Assembly (NCBI RefSeq): GCF_014490785.1
Contig: NZ_CP051488.1
Span: forward strand, 3,348,001-3,412,000
Length of the DNA: 64,000 nucleotides
Source: Kosakonia sp. SMBL-WEM22
GTDB lineage: Bacteria > Pseudomonadota > Gammaproteobacteria > Enterobacterales > Enterobacteriaceae
Direction of reading: 5' to 3'
Positions 15,394 through 24,279 of the stretch are shown here, piece after piece. The position numbers and the translations under genes were made by a program. Positions within the stretch are counted from its first letter, which is position 1; the number at the start of each line of letters is the position of its first letter. The notes under the pieces were generated by a model. That model made no database searches. It had not been told where the DNA came from and saw only the letters and a list, made by a program, of their open reading frames with translations.

Positions 15394-17235
15394 TCAGCGC
15401 AACACCATCAGCAGACTGAGCACCACAACGGCACCGATACTCATGGAGGCAACGTACCAGCGCAGATAACCGTTCTCGCTGAACAGCAGCCCTTTTCCGG
15501 CAAAGCGGGAGAGGATCGCCGGGATGTTCATCAGCGCATTCAGCGGATCGCTCTTCAGCAGCCAGGCAATGCCCAGATAGGGTTTAACGAAGATACGATC
15601 GTAGAGCCAGTCGAAGCCCCAAGCATTGAACCACCAGGTGCCGAAGAAGCGGCCCGGCGCGCTGTTGGCAATCGATGTCACCAGCGTGCGTTTACCCAGC
15701 CACAGCCAGGCGGCCAGCAGAATGCCGATTACCGCCACTGCGCCAGAGGCCACTTCCAGCATCACTACGCTGCTGTGCGCCAGTTCAGCCGTTTCCGGCA
15801 GGACGCCGCGCAGCGGTGGCACAATCATTGCGCCAACGAAGGTGGAGAGCACCAGCAGGACAATCAGCGGCAGATGATGGGTAATCCCCTTCCCTGCGTG
15901 AGCGTGAATCTGCTCTTTGCCATGGAAGACAATGAAAATCAGGCGGAAGGTGTAGAGCGAGGTCATAAACGCCCCGACCAGACCCGCAATCATCAGGTTA
16001 ACGTGACCGTTCGCTACCGCGCCTGCCAGGATCTCATCCTTACTGAAGAAGCCCGCAGTAATCAGCGGCAGCGCAGAGAGCGCCGCGCCGCCCACCAGGA
16101 AGCAGGCATAGACCAGCGGAATCGACTTACGCAGGCCACCCATCTTAAAGATGTTCTGCTCGTGGTGGCAGGCGAGGATCACCGAGCCGGAGGAGAGGAA
16201 CAGCAGCGCTTTAAAGAAGGCGTGCGTCATCAGGTGGAAAATCGCCGCGTCCCATGCCTGTACGCCGAGCGCCAGGAACATGTAACCAATCTGGCTCATC
16301 GTCGAGTAGGCGAGTACGCGTTTGATATCGGTCTGCACCAGCGCGGCGAAACCAGCCATCAGCAGCGTGACCGCACCGACAATACCGACCAGATGCAGCA
16401 CTTCCGGTGTCATCAGGAACAGACCATGGGTACGGGCAATCAGGTAGACACCTGCGGTAACCATCGTTGCGGCGTGGATCAGCGCAGAGACTGGCGTCGG
16501 GCCAGCCATCGCGTCCGCAAGCCAGGTCTGCAACGGCAGCTGCGCCGATTTACCGACCGCGCCGCCCAGCAGCATTAGCGTCGCCCACATCAGCATATGA
16601 TTGCCGTTAGCGAAGTGTTGCGGAGCCAGCTCGACCATCTCGCGGAAGTTCAGCGTGCCCAGCTCGTTATAGAGGATGAACAATGCGAACGCGAGGAAGA
16701 CGTCACCCACACGGGTCACGACAAAGGCTTTCATCGCTGCTGCGCCATTCTTCGGATCGGTGTAGTAGAAGCCGATCAGCAGATAGGAGCAGAGACCCAC
16801 ACCTTCCCAGCCGAGGTACATCAGCAGCAGGTTATCGCCCAGCACCAGAATCACCATGCTGGCGATAAAGAGGTTGGTGTAGGCGAAGAAGCGAGAGTAG
16901 CCCTCTTCCCCACGCATGTACCATGAGGCGAACATGTGGATCAGGAAGCCAACGCCGGTTACCACCGAGAGCATGGTCAGCGACAGGCCGTCCAGTACAA
17001 GGTTGAAACCGATATTGAAATCACCGACTGCCATCCATGTCCACAGCGGCTGAACAAACGCTTGCTGGCCGTTATTAAAGAACTCAACGCCAACCAGTGC
17101 TGTCACCAGCGCCGAAAGCCCAATCGAGCCCATGCCAACGGCGGCGGAGAGATTCTCCGACCAGCGGCCACGGGAGAAAGCCAGTAACACAAAGCCAATA
17201 AGAGGAAAAATAATCGTTAAGGCGAGCATGTTCAT
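15394..17235 (-). CDS. nuoL: NADH-quinone oxidoreductase subunit L
   Basis: Distal antiporter-like subunit of complex I, 613 residues as in E. coli. It shows E144 (GWEGVGLCSYLL), D178 and K229 (GKSAQLPLQTWLADAM), then SALIHAATMVTAGVYL, the most conserved stretch of the family. The C-terminal part is the long lateral helix running along the membrane arm. It overlaps nuoK by 4 bases. Confidence 0.98.
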   Translation of the reverse strand: MNMLALTIIFPLIGFVLLAFSRGRWSENLSAAVGMGSIGLSALVTALVGVEFFNNGQQAFVQPLWTWMAVGDFNIGFNLVLDGLSLTMLSVVTGVGFLIHMFASWYMRGEEGYSRFFAYTNLFIASMVILVLGDNLLLMYLGWEGVGLCSYLLIGFYYTDPKNGAAAMKAFVVTRVGDVFLAFALFILYNELGTLNFREMVELAPQHFANGNHMLMWATLMLLGGAVGKSAQLPLQTWLADAMAGPTPVSALIHAATMVTAGVYLIARTHGLFLMTPEVLHLVGIVGAVTLLMAGFAALVQTDIKRVLAYSTMSQIGYMFLALGVQAWDAAIFHLMTHAFFKALLFLSSGSVILACHHEQNIFKMGGLRKSIPLVYACFLVGGAALSALPLITAGFFSKDEILAGAVANGHVNLMIAGLVGAFMTSLYTFRLIFIVFHGKEQIHAHAGKGITHHLPLIVLLVLSTFVGAMIVPPLRGVLPETAELAHSSVVMLEVASGAVAVIGILLAAWLWLGKRTLVTSIANSAPGRFFGTWWFNAWGFDWLYDRIFVKPYLGIAWLLKSDPLNALMNIPAILSRFAGKGLLFSENGYLRWYVASMSIGAVVVLSLLMVLR

Positions 17236-17534
17236 CCACGCATCTCACTTACTGAATCGATATTCAGACTCTGGCGGCGACGATGCAGTTGCAGCAGAAG
17301 CGCCAGGCCAATGCTCGCTTCCGCAGCGGCAAGGGTAATGGCGAGAATATACATTACCTGACCGTCGGTCTGGCCCCAGTAACTGCCGGCGACCACGAAG
17401 GCCAGCGCGGCGGCGTTGATCATGATCTCAAGCCCAATCAGCATAAAAAGCAGATTGCGGCGGATAACCAGACCAGTCAGACCCAGCACAAACAAAATCG
17501 CCGCGAGGATCAATCCATGTTGTAACGGGATCAT
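17232..17534 (-). CDS. nuoK: NADH-quinone oxidoreductase subunit K
   Basis: A 100-residue membrane subunit with three transmembrane helices, homologous to MrpC and mitochondrial ND4L. The two membrane glutamates are visible in LIGLEIMINAAAL and LAAAEASIGLALL. It overlaps nuoJ and nuoL by 4 bases each, so the three are translationally coupled. Confidence 0.98.
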   Translation of the reverse strand: MIPLQHGLILAAILFVLGLTGLVIRRNLLFMLIGLEIMINAAALAFVVAGSYWGQTDGQVMYILAITLAAAEASIGLALLLQLHRRRQSLNIDSVSEMRG

Positions 17535-18085
17535 GCACGCTCCTCCGTTTTTCTTTTCGCGCGGTCATCCGTGCGATTGCTCAGCACTTCGCCCGGGCGG
17601 TCTTCACGTCCAAGATGGAAGGCAACAACCAGACCCGCCAGCAGCAGCATTGAAGCGAGTTCAACCGCCAATACGTACTCTTTAAACAGTGATTTACCTA
17701 CCTCTTTCGCGCCGATCGCCGTGCCGTCAATGCCCTGATCGTTGAGACCTAAAATGGCATAGACAATCACGCCCAGCAGCACCGCAGAGAGTATTGAGGG
17801 GCCAATCCAGATTTGCGGCGTGAGCCAGTTACGCTCCTGCTCGACCACTGAGTTGCCCATGTTCAACATCATTACGACGAAGACGAAAAGCACCATAATC
17901 GCCCCGGCGTAGACAATGATCTCCAGCGCCCCGGCGAAGTGCGCACCGAGCGAAAAGAAGACCCCGGCAATCGCTAGCAGGGAGATGATCAAGTACAGCA
18001 GCGCATGCACCGGATTGGTGTGCGTAATTACGCGAACCGTCGTCAGGATGGCGATCAGGCCACAGATATAAAAAGCGAACTCCAT
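17531..18085 (-). CDS. nuoJ: NADH-quinone oxidoreductase subunit J
   Basis: A 184-residue membrane subunit of complex I (ND6 homologue) with five transmembrane helices in the first 170 residues, including the conserved VYAGAIMVLFVFVVMML helix with its pi-bulge. The tail is short and charged. It lies 11 bases downstream of nuoI. Confidence 0.98.
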   Translation of the reverse strand: MEFAFYICGLIAILTTVRVITHTNPVHALLYLIISLLAIAGVFFSLGAHFAGALEIIVYAGAIMVLFVFVVMMLNMGNSVVEQERNWLTPQIWIGPSILSAVLLGVIVYAILGLNDQGIDGTAIGAKEVGKSLFKEYVLAVELASMLLLAGLVVAFHLGREDRPGEVLSNRTDDRAKRKTEERA

Positions 18086-18096
18086 TGCCCCTCTCC

Positions 18097-18639
18097 TTAC
18101 GGTAACAGGCCTTTGACGTCGATAGGCTTGGCTTCGTTTTCCGCTTCGCCCTTATCTTTGCCGTCGATTGCCATACCTGCCATCCGGTAGAAGTTATATT
18201 CCGGGTATTTGCCCGGACCGGAGATCAGCAGATCCTCTTTTTCATACACCAGATCCTGGCGCTTGAACTCACCGAGTTCAAAGTCCGGCGTTAGCTGAAT
18301 TGCTGTTGTCGGGCACGCCTCTTCACACATACCGCAGAAGATGCAGCGCGAGAAGTTGATCCGGAAAAACTCCGGATACCAGCGGCCATCAACAGTTTCC
18401 GCTTTCTGCAGCGAGATACAGCCAACAGGGCATGCTACCGCACACAGGTTACAGGCCACACAGCGCTCTGCGCCGTCTGGATCGCGCGTCAGCACAATAC
18501 GGCCGCGGTAGCGCGGGGCCAGGTAAACCGGCTCTTCCGGGTACATACGCGTTTCGCGTTTGGCGAACGCGTGCAGGCCAATCATCCAGATACTGCGAAC
18601 CTGGGTGCCAAAGCCCACGAATAACTCTTTTAACGTCAT
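18097..18639 (-). CDS. nuoI: NADH-quinone oxidoreductase subunit I (two 4Fe-4S clusters)
   Basis: Electron-carrying subunit in the connecting part of complex I, 180 residues from MTLKELFVGFG at 18639, equal to E. coli. An upstream ATG (18666) inside the nuoH boundary would add nine residues and is not favoured. Two ferredoxin-type sets are visible: C60, C63, C66, C70 and C99, C102, C105, C109, holding clusters N6a and N6b. Confidence 0.98.
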   Translation of the reverse strand: MTLKELFVGFGTQVRSIWMIGLHAFAKRETRMYPEEPVYLAPRYRGRIVLTRDPDGAERCVACNLCAVACPVGCISLQKAETVDGRWYPEFFRINFSRCIFCGMCEEACPTTAIQLTPDFELGEFKRQDLVYEKEDLLISGPGKYPEYNFYRMAGMAIDGKDKGEAENEAKPIDVKGLLP

Positions 18640-18653
18640 GGTCTCATCACCCC

Positions 18654-19628
18654 TTATTGCTGCCACAGAATGACTGCCGCGGTACCCAGCAGGTTAAGCA
18701 GCGTCAGCGGCAGGCAGATTTTCCAGCCGAAAGACATCACCTGATCGTAGCGAGGACGCGGCAGTGCGGCGCGAATCAAAATGAACATCATCATAAAGAA
18801 CGCGGTTTTCAGCGCGAACCAGATAAACGGCGGTAACAGCGGACCCTGCCAGCCACCAAAGAAGAGGGTGACCATCAGCGCAGAGATGGTAACGATACCG
18901 ATATACTCGCCGACGAAGAAGAGACCGAACTTCATGCCGGAGTATTCGATATGGTAACCATCCGCCAGCTCCTGCTCCGCTTCCGGCTGGTCAAACGGGT
19001 GACGGTGACACACCGCAACGCCAGCAATAGCGAAGGTAACGAAGCCGAAGAACTGCGGAATAACGTTCCACAAGCCCGCCTGGTTGTTGACGATGTCGGT
19101 CATGTTGAATGAACCGGCCTGCGCCACCACGCCCATCAGCGAGAGCCCGAGGAACACTTCGTAGCTGAGGGTTTGCGCAGAGGCACGCATCGCGCCGAGC
19201 AGCGAGTATTTGTTGTTACTGGACCAGCCAGCGAACAGTACCGCGTAAACTGCCAGACCCGCCATCATCAGGAAGAAGAGGATCCCGATGTTGAGGTCGG
19301 CCACCACCCAGGTAGGGCTGACCGGCACAATGGCGAAGGCTAACAGCAGCGAGGTGAAGGCGATCACCGGTGCGAGGGTGAAGATCACGCGATCCGAGAA
19401 GCGCGGGATCCAGTCCTCTTTAAAGAACATCTTGATCATGTCCGCGACCAGCTGGAGTGAACCACCCCAGCCCACCCGGTTCGGCCCATAACGGTTCTGG
19501 AACAGGCCGAGCAGGCGACGTTCGCCAAAGCTCATGAAGGCGCCGCAGGTGACCACCACCAGCAGGATGACCACCGCTTTCAGAATGCTTAACAGAATGT
19601 CGATAACATCCGGTGTTAACCAGCTCAT
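18654..19628 (-). CDS. nuoH: NADH-quinone oxidoreductase subunit H
   Basis: A 324-residue membrane subunit (ND1 homologue) that forms the quinone-binding entrance of complex I with NuoB and NuoCD. Visible marks are FGERRLLGLFQNRYGPNRVG, the loop with acidic residues around FDQPEAEQELADGYHIEYSG (broken here for brevity), and RAALPRPRYDQ near the end. It overlaps nuoG by 4 bases. Confidence 0.98.
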   Translation of the reverse strand: MSWLTPDVIDILLSILKAVVILLVVVTCGAFMSFGERRLLGLFQNRYGPNRVGWGGSLQLVADMIKMFFKEDWIPRFSDRVIFTLAPVIAFTSLLLAFAIVPVSPTWVVADLNIGILFFLMMAGLAVYAVLFAGWSSNNKYSLLGAMRASAQTLSYEVFLGLSLMGVVAQAGSFNMTDIVNNQAGLWNVIPQFFGFVTFAIAGVAVCHRHPFDQPEAEQELADGYHIEYSGMKFGLFFVGEYIGIVTISALMVTLFFGGWQGPLLPPFIWFALKTAFFMMMFILIRAALPRPRYDQVMSFGWKICLPLTLLNLLGTAAVILWQQ

Positions 19629-22351
19629 GCTTGCGCCTCCCGCAGATTTTCAAGACGTGCCCCGGCCAGCACCGGTGCAATACCCGGCATGCCCATCGGC
19701 AAACCGACCTGCCCCGCCGTCAGACCTTCCGATACCTGCAGCGGCAAGCTGAGGGTCTGCCCTTCGTAGGTGAAGGAGACGTGCGCGCCTGCGTTTACGC
19801 CAAGCTTCGCGGCATCGGCCGGGTTAAGCGTGATGTAAGGCTGCGGCATACGGCTCTGGAACACCGGCGAACGCTGTGACAGCTCATCGCTGCCAAACAG
19901 GTGATAGTAAGGCGCGATACGCCACTCGCCATCCTGTGCGCTGAAGGCGCCAGGAACAACAGTGAAGTAATCCAGCCCGGTCTCCGTCGCTTCAATCAGG
20001 CGCACGCCCGGATCGCCGTGACGCAGGTGACCGCCCACTTCGTCCTGGAATTTATTCCAGGCCTGCGGGGAGTTCCAGCCCGGTGCCCAGGCAAACGGAA
20101 TTTGCGAGCGCGGGGCTGAAGGCTGGTTGTTCCCTTCCATCGAGAAGGCGAACATGGTGTCTTTATCCTGCGGCTGGCGCGGTTCGTGAACGCTGATATT
20201 GGCGCGCATTGCGGTGCGGCCGCTGTAGCGATGCGGCTCACGTGCCAGTTTCTGCCCGCGAATGCGGAAGCTGGCATCCGGTGCGGCATTCTTGATGCCT
20301 GACAGTTGCGGCAGCGCGGTAACGGCGGCATCGATCACATGATCGAGCTGCGTCCAGTCCACCTCGCGGTTCAGCACGGTGCTGTGCAGCGAGTGCAGCC
20401 AGCGCCAGCTTTCCAGCATCAGCGCTTTGTTGTCGTAGTAGCTCGGGTCATAAACCTGGAAGAAGCGCTGGGCGCGACCTTCGTTGTTAATGACCGTGCC
20501 GTCGCTCTCTGCGAAGCTTGCCGCAGAGAGCACCAGGTGAGCGTTATCCATAATCGCGGTGCGCTGGTGATCGACCACCAGCACCAGCGGCGCTTTCGCC
20601 AGCGCAGCGTCAACGCGCGCAGCAGAAGCGTGACGGTGCAGATCGTTTTCCAGCACCACGACCGCGTCGGCACTGCCGCTCTCCAGTTCGGAGAGTGCAT
20701 CATCGAGGCTGCCGCCGCCAATAAGGCCAAGGCCCATGCTGTTAACGGAGCGGGCAATCATGGTGATGCCGACATCAGCACCGCGCCCTTTCAGCGCTTT
20801 CGCCACGTTCGCCGCCGCGTGGATCACGTCGGTGCTACCGGCGTTAGTGCCGGAGATAATCAGCGGTTTCTTCGCCCCGGCCAGTGCCTGGACAATCACA
20901 TCCACTTTGCCCTGCAGATCGCTGCTCAGGCCGTCAACCGCCGGTGCGGAGTTATCCAGCGCATGGGCGATGGCAAAACCTAAACGCGCCTGATCTTCTA
21001 CCGGCGCGCGGTAGGTCCACGCGGCGATATCGTCCAGACGGGTGCTGTCGACGTTGGTGACAAATAACGGATGTTTAGCGCGCTGACCGATGTTCATGAT
21101 CGCCGCAATCTGCCAGTCGGCGACTTTCTGCGCCGCTGCCATTTCACGGGCTTTACCTTTCACCGCCTGGCGTACCGCCAGCGCGACGCGCGCGCCGGTC
21201 TGGGTCACGTCTTCGCCGAGGATCAGCACAGCGTCGTAAGATTCGATTTCTCGCAGCGCCGGAGTACGGATGCCGCCTTCGCGCAGCACTTTCAGTGCCA
21301 GCGTCAGACGCTCCTGCTCACCTTTGGCGATACCGGTATAGAAGTTATCCGCACCGACCAGTTCGCGCAGCGCGAAGTTGCTCTCGACGCTTGCGCGCGG
21401 GGAACCGATACCGATCACTTTCTTCGACTGGCGCAGAATATCTGCCGCGCCCTGCATCGCCTGCTCGGCGTTGAGGGTGATGAGATCGTCGCCGCGACGC
21501 TGTACCGGCTGGCGCGGACGATCTTTCAGATTGACGTAGCCATAGCCGAAACGACCGCGGTCGCAGAGGAAGTAGTGGTTAACCGTGCCGTTGTAGCGGT
21601 TTTCGATACGACGTAGCTCGCCGTAACGCTCACCCGGGCTGGTGTTACAGCCGATCGAGCACTGCTGGCAGATGCTCGGCGCGAACTGCATATCCCATTT
21701 ACGGTTATAGCGCTCGGAGTGGGTTTTATCGGTGAAAACGCCGGTCGGGCAGATTTCCACCAGGTTACCGGAGAACTCGCTCTCCAGCGTGCCCTCTTCC
21801 GGGCGGCCGAAGTAGACGTTGTCATGTGCGCCATAGACGCCCAGATCGGTACCGTCGGCATAATCTTTGTAGTAACGCACACAGCGGTAGCAGGCGATAC
21901 AGCGGTTCATCTCGTGGGAGATGAACGGGCCGAGATCCTGGTTACGGTGCGTACGTTTAGTGAAACGGTAGCGACGGAAGCTGTGACCGGTCATCACCGT
22001 CATATCCTGAAGGTGACAGTTACCACCCTCTTCGCAGACCGGACAGTCGTGCGGGTGGTTAGTCATTAACCACTCCACCACGCTCTCACGGAACTCTTTT
22101 GCTTCGTGATCGTCGATAGAGATAAATGTGCCGTCGGATGCCGGTGTCATACAGGACATAACCAGGCGGCCACGCGTGTCTTCCGCGTTTTGATATTGCT
22201 TCACCGCACACTGGCGGCACGCACCCACGCTCCCCAGCGCCGGATGCCAGCAAAAATAAGGAATATCAAGGCCCAACGAGAGACAAGCCTCTAACAGGTT
22301 GTCTGCGCCGTTTACCTCATATTCTTTGCCGTCTACGTGAATAGTAGCCAT
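19625..22351 (-). CDS. nuoG: NADH-quinone oxidoreductase subunit G
   Basis: The large iron-sulphur subunit of the peripheral arm, 908 residues from MATIHVDGKEYEV at 22351. That ATG has GGAAG at 7 bases, better than the ATG two codons earlier. The N-terminus holds a 2Fe-2S ferredoxin domain (CWHPALGSVGACRQC), then the His-coordinated cluster (HPHDCPVCEEGGNCHLQD), ferredoxin motifs (CIACYRCVRYY, CPTGVFTDK) and the extra N7 cluster (CQQCSIGC). The rest is a molybdopterin-oxidoreductase-like domain with no cofactor. Confidence 0.98.
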   Translation of the reverse strand: MATIHVDGKEYEVNGADNLLEACLSLGLDIPYFCWHPALGSVGACRQCAVKQYQNAEDTRGRLVMSCMTPASDGTFISIDDHEAKEFRESVVEWLMTNHPHDCPVCEEGGNCHLQDMTVMTGHSFRRYRFTKRTHRNQDLGPFISHEMNRCIACYRCVRYYKDYADGTDLGVYGAHDNVYFGRPEEGTLESEFSGNLVEICPTGVFTDKTHSERYNRKWDMQFAPSICQQCSIGCNTSPGERYGELRRIENRYNGTVNHYFLCDRGRFGYGYVNLKDRPRQPVQRRGDDLITLNAEQAMQGAADILRQSKKVIGIGSPRASVESNFALRELVGADNFYTGIAKGEQERLTLALKVLREGGIRTPALREIESYDAVLILGEDVTQTGARVALAVRQAVKGKAREMAAAQKVADWQIAAIMNIGQRAKHPLFVTNVDSTRLDDIAAWTYRAPVEDQARLGFAIAHALDNSAPAVDGLSSDLQGKVDVIVQALAGAKKPLIISGTNAGSTDVIHAAANVAKALKGRGADVGITMIARSVNSMGLGLIGGGSLDDALSELESGSADAVVVLENDLHRHASAARVDAALAKAPLVLVVDHQRTAIMDNAHLVLSAASFAESDGTVINNEGRAQRFFQVYDPSYYDNKALMLESWRWLHSLHSTVLNREVDWTQLDHVIDAAVTALPQLSGIKNAAPDASFRIRGQKLAREPHRYSGRTAMRANISVHEPRQPQDKDTMFAFSMEGNNQPSAPRSQIPFAWAPGWNSPQAWNKFQDEVGGHLRHGDPGVRLIEATETGLDYFTVVPGAFSAQDGEWRIAPYYHLFGSDELSQRSPVFQSRMPQPYITLNPADAAKLGVNAGAHVSFTYEGQTLSLPLQVSEGLTAGQVGLPMGMPGIAPVLAGARLENLREAQA

Positions 22352-22439
22352 TAGCATGCTTCCAGTTGTCTCAGCCGGAGCTGAGAATTAATCAAATTCG
22401 TTCCGCATCCCCTCACCTGCTCATGATGAGGGGGAACCA

Positions 22440-23777
22440 TTACCAGCGCGCTTTCAGCAGGTTTGGCTGGATACCGCCAATCGCATGGGTATTGCTGAAT
22501 TGCTGCTTGATCCCCGCTTCGAACTCTTCGCGGAAATACTTAATCGCGCTCTGTAACGGTTCAACCGCACCCGGCGCGTGTGCGCAGAAGGTTTTACCCG
22601 GCCCCAGCTGGCGGCAGAGTTGCTCCAGGGTTTCGATATCGCCAGGCTGGCCTTCGCCTCGCTCCAGCGCACGCAGGATTTTGACGCTCCACGGCAGCCC
22701 GTCGCGGCACGGCGTACACCAGCCGCAGGACTCGCGGGCGAAGAACTCTTCCAGGTTACGCACCAGCGGCACCATGCCAATTTCATGATCAACGGCCATC
22801 GCCAGCGCGGTACCCAAACGGCTGCCCGCTTTACCGATGCTCTCGAACTCCATCGGCAGATCGAGGTGCGCTTCGGTAAGGAAGTCGGTTCCCGCGCCGC
22901 CCGGCTGCCAGGCTTTGAATTTCAGCCCGTCGCGCATGCCGCCCGCATACTCTTCGAGGATTTCGCGCGCGGTGGTGCCAAACGGCAGCTCCCAGACGCC
23001 CGGGTTTTTCACGCGGCCGGAGAAGCCCATCAGTTTGGTACCGGCATCTTTGCTGGTTGACAGGCTCTGATACCACTCCACGCCATTGGCGAGAATTGCC
23101 GGGACGTTACACAGGGTTTCGACGTTGTTAACGCAGGTCGGTTTACCCCATACGCCGGAGCTTGCCGGGAAAGGCGGTTTTGAGCGCGGGTTCGCGCGAC
23201 GCCCCTCCAGCGAGTTGATCAGCGCCGTCTCTTCGCCGCAGATATAACGACCCGCGCCGGTATGGACGATAAGTTCGAAATCGAACCCGCTGCCGAGAAT
23301 ATTTTTGCCGAGGAAGCCCGCTTCGGTGGCTTCCGCAATGGCGCGACGCAGATGCACCGCTGCTTCGATGTACTCACCGCGCAGGAAGATGTAGCCACGA
23401 TAGGCTTTCAACGCAAAGGCAGAGATCAGCATGCCTTCCATCAGCAGGTGCGGCAGCTGCTCCATCAGCAGTCGGTCTTTATAGGTGCCCGGCTCCATCT
23501 CATCGGCGTTACACAGCAGGTAACGGATGTTCATCGATTCGTCTTTCGGCATCAGGCTCCACTTAAGACCCGTGGAGAAGCCCGCGCCGCCGCGCCCTTT
23601 CAGGCCGGCGTCTTTTACCTGGTTGACGATCTCGTCCGGTGCCAGCCCGGTGAGGGCTTTACGCGCACCGGCATAGCCGTTCTTGCTCTGGTACTCTTCA
23701 AGCCAGACCGGCTGTTTGTCATCGCGCAGACGCCAGGTCAGCGGATGGGTTTCGGGAGTACGGATAATGGTCTTCAT
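22440..23777 (-). CDS. nuoF: NADH-quinone oxidoreductase subunit F (FMN and NADH site)
   Basis: Entry point of electrons into complex I, 445 residues as in E. coli. GRGGAGFSTG (61-70) is the NADH-binding glycine loop, the FMN pocket follows around GEETALINSLEG (181-192), and cluster N3 is held by C351, C354, C357 (CGWCTPC) and C398. It shares one base with the end of nuoE. Confidence 0.98.
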   Translation of the reverse strand: MKTIIRTPETHPLTWRLRDDKQPVWLEEYQSKNGYAGARKALTGLAPDEIVNQVKDAGLKGRGGAGFSTGLKWSLMPKDESMNIRYLLCNADEMEPGTYKDRLLMEQLPHLLMEGMLISAFALKAYRGYIFLRGEYIEAAVHLRRAIAEATEAGFLGKNILGSGFDFELIVHTGAGRYICGEETALINSLEGRRANPRSKPPFPASSGVWGKPTCVNNVETLCNVPAILANGVEWYQSLSTSKDAGTKLMGFSGRVKNPGVWELPFGTTAREILEEYAGGMRDGLKFKAWQPGGAGTDFLTEAHLDLPMEFESIGKAGSRLGTALAMAVDHEIGMVPLVRNLEEFFARESCGWCTPCRDGLPWSVKILRALERGEGQPGDIETLEQLCRQLGPGKTFCAHAPGAVEPLQSAIKYFREEFEAGIKQQFSNTHAIGGIQPNLLKARW

Positions 23778-24277
23778 TATTTATACCGCTCCAGCAAGTC
23801 AGGGATCGTTTCCGGCGTCAGAGAACTGTGGGTGTCCTCATCGATCATCATGGTCGGCCCTTTGTCGCAGTTGCCCAGGCAGCAGGTTGGCAGCAGCGTA
23901 AAGCGGCCATCAAACGTGGTCTGGCCCGGCTTGATCTTCAGGTGGCTCTCAATCGCCGACTGGATCCCCTGATAGCCCGTGATGTGACACACCACGCTAT
24001 CGCAGTAGCGGATCACATGGCGGCCGACCGGCTGGCGGAAGATCTGGCTGTAGAAGGTGGCTACGCCTTCGACATCGCTCGCCGGAATGCCCAGCACCTC
24101 GGCGATAGCGTAAATTGCGCCGTCCGGCACCCAGCCACGCTGTTTCTGAACGATCTTCAGCGCTTCAATGGACGCCGCACGCGGGTCTTCATAGTGGTGC
24201 TTCTCGTGCTCAATTGCCTCACGCTCTGCCGCACTCAGCTCAAAAGCCCCGGTTTCTGGTTGTTGATTCTCGTGCAT
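23777..24277 (-). CDS. nuoE: NADH-quinone oxidoreductase subunit E (2Fe-2S)
   Basis: A 166-residue thioredoxin-like 2Fe-2S subunit carrying cluster N1a. The ligands C92, C97, C133 and C137 are all present with E. coli numbering. It works with NuoF and NuoG as the NADH dehydrogenase module. Two bases separate it from nuoC. Confidence 0.98.
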   Translation of the reverse strand: MHENQQPETGAFELSAAEREAIEHEKHHYEDPRAASIEALKIVQKQRGWVPDGAIYAIAEVLGIPASDVEGVATFYSQIFRQPVGRHVIRYCDSVVCHITGYQGIQSAIESHLKIKPGQTTFDGRFTLLPTCCLGNCDKGPTMMIDEDTHSSLTPETIPDLLERYK

Positions 24278-24279
24278 AA

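Noticed and set aside
15247..16578. A 443-codon plus-strand open frame across nuoL
   Set aside because: Antisense to nuoL, with a low-complexity Gln/Arg/His composition and no ribosome site of note.
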